The position numbers and the translations under genes were made by a program. The notes beneath the pieces are model-generated. The model saw only the letters and a list, made by a program, of their open reading frames with translations. It was not told the origin of the DNA and ran no database searches. From contig CAYYOI010000039.1 of assembly GCA_964473285.1 (NCBI GenBank), forward strand, positions 1 to 14,586: a stretch of DNA of 14,586 bases. Reading direction: 5' to 3'. The stretch is from JBNJGT01 sp964473285. Lineage in GTDB: Archaea > Nanobdellota > Nanobdellia > Woesearchaeales > JACJVW01. Shown one piece after another: positions 13,653 to 14,586 of the stretch (its first letter is position 1; every line of letters begins with the position of its first letter).

Positions 13653-14450
13653 CAATATACATCAATTCATCAGCACGATCTACGAATTGATTTACAGGCT
13701 CTTCTGTCACATACTGTGTTATACCGCAACTGACAGTGCAGCAATCAGGGATGCTAATACTATTAAATTCTTTTCTTATCCATCCGCAAGACTATACGCA
13801 TTTTCCATAGGAGTTTCTGGTAAAAGTATTGCAAACTCCTCCCCTCCATACCTATAACCGCTATCAGTCTCCCTTATGTTATCCTTGATACAATTACCCA
13901 TATTGCTGAGCACAAGATCCCCTCGCCTATGACCAAAACGATCATTAAAAGCCTTGAAATCATCAATATCCATCATGACAAGCGACAGCTCACCACCATA
14001 CCTGTTTTGTTTTGCAACCTCCTGATTAAGATTTTTGTAGAATTCTCCGTGATTATAAAGCCCTGTAAGATAATCTGTACGAGTCAATTGCTCAAGTTCA
14101 CGCTGGACCGTTTTATGGATAGAGATATCTGTAAATGAGATGATCAGATAATCATCAATTGCACTCTCCCTCATCCAGAAATCATGATGCTCACCATCCT
14201 TCCCATACAGGATATATTCATTGGGCCACCCTGTTTTTGTAACAAAATCCTCCCATGACCTTATACCCTCAACCTCCTCGGAAAGATATCCTGAAAGCTT
14301 CTCGAACTGTCGGTTTACCTTGATTATCCTTAAATCCATATCAACAACAGCAAGTGCTGTGCATGCACTCTCAAAGATTTTCCTGTAGAAAGCATCAGAT
14401 TCAACCCCATCTACTGTACCACATGACAAGGTAGGGCCATTAAGATTCAT
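13615..14450 (-). pseudogene. PAS-GGDEF diguanylate cyclase, broken by a one-base frameshift
   Basis: The protein would make the second messenger c-di-GMP from two GTP. The intact part (224 codons, 14450 to 13776) has a PAS-like sensor domain (about 20-115) and a GGDEF domain: DYLTGLYN (126-133), DIDDFKAFND (161-170), the active site YGGEEF (201-206), and an inhibitory I-site RETD (193-196) exactly five residues before GGEEF. It stops at TAA (13776-13778) after LADG, in mid-domain. The next frame, from 13779 to the TGA at 13615-13617, continues as IRKEFNSISIP, then TVSCGITQY, then FVDRADELMYIAKRRKNRY, exactly the missing GGDEF C-terminus. One base is therefore lost near 13780. The restored protein would have about 278 residues. 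It could be a true pseudogene, a recoded gene or a sequencing error. The start is set by a strong TATA 27 bp upstream. The restored end overlaps the Dph2-like gene by 38 bp. Confidence 0.9.
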
Positions 14451-14472
14451 GGGTCATAAGAACACATAATAG

Positions 14473-14480
14473 TTTATATA
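14473..14480 (-). promoter_or_regulatory. TATA box of the PAS-GGDEF gene
   Basis: TATATAAA on the minus strand is centred 27 bp upstream of the ATG at 14450. It is one of the best box A matches in the window, pointing inward from the right terminal repeat. The stretch between it and the repeat (14481-14533) is A/T-rich and holds no gene. Confidence 0.6.
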
Positions 14481-14533
14481 TTTTATGTTGCTCTTTTTAA
14501 TATTTTAGCATTAATCTATATTTATTATAAAAG

Positions 14534-14586
14534 GGGTCCGTAGAAATCCTCTGAATCGTTAGAAATATAAAGGAAAACACCTGTAA
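14534..14586. repeat. Terminal inverted repeat, right copy
   Basis: This is the reverse complement of bases 1-53 with no mismatch over 53 bp, ending on the last base of the window. Both terminal genes (polB on the left, the PAS-GGDEF gene on the right) are read inward from the repeats. Confidence 0.97.

Noticed and set aside
13227..13655. A 142-codon frame antisense to the Dph2-like gene
   Set aside because: It is a phenylalanine/tryptophan/cysteine-rich shadow of the Dph2-like gene, and it conflicts with the restored GGDEF end.

Overview
The window looks like a gene-dense piece of an archaeal genome. The evidence is a family B replicative polymerase with a C-terminal PCNA-binding peptide, a Dph2-like diphthamide synthase domain (a modification confined to archaea and eukaryotes), a tRNA gene without encoded CCA, and box A (TATA) elements about 24-28 bp upstream of most start codons, implying leaderless mRNAs. 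The short Dph2, the overlapping genes and the small zinc-ribbon gene recall small-genome (DPANN-type, for example Woesearchaeota-like) archaea. That placement is inference, since no rRNA is present.

Layout. The first and last 53 bases (1-53 and 14534-14586) form a perfect inverted repeat, so the window is bounded exactly by termini that match each other. Inward from the left end are polB (+), then on the minus strand a small PLDc_N-like membrane protein, uvrC, a 46-residue double-CxxC zinc-ribbon protein that overlaps the uvrC start, and a 456-residue tandem ThyX-like protein. A divergent pair follows: an unrecognised, possibly methyltransferase-like protein (-) and a 548-residue PRPP-synthetase-like protein (+), both apparently served by one central TATA element. 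Next come two translationally coupled MarC-family membrane proteins (-), uvrA (-), tRNA-Pro(CGG) (-), a truncated Dph2 (+), and a PAS-GGDEF diguanylate cyclase (-) broken by a one-base frameshift.

Functions. DNA replication and repair dominate (PolB, UvrC, UvrA; uvrB is not in the window). Nucleotide supply is also represented (a ThyX-like protein and a PRPP-synthetase-like protein), plus translation (tRNA-Pro, diphthamide) and a c-di-GMP signalling relic. Most genes look like housekeeping genes. No transposase, integrase, Cas1 or terminal protein is visible, so the meaning of the terminal inverted repeats is open: a linear or mobile unit, or an assembly break at an inverted genomic repeat.

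Compactness is notable. Three convergent pairs overlap at their 3' ends, the U-tract terminator of polB lies inside the lysine codons of its neighbour, and no gene-free stretch exceeds about 290 bp. The most interesting items are the terminal repeats, the ThyX double domain with complementary motif loss, the bidirectional promoter with the insert-bearing PRPP-synthetase-like protein, the short Dph2, and the zinc-ribbon gene hidden at the uvrC start.
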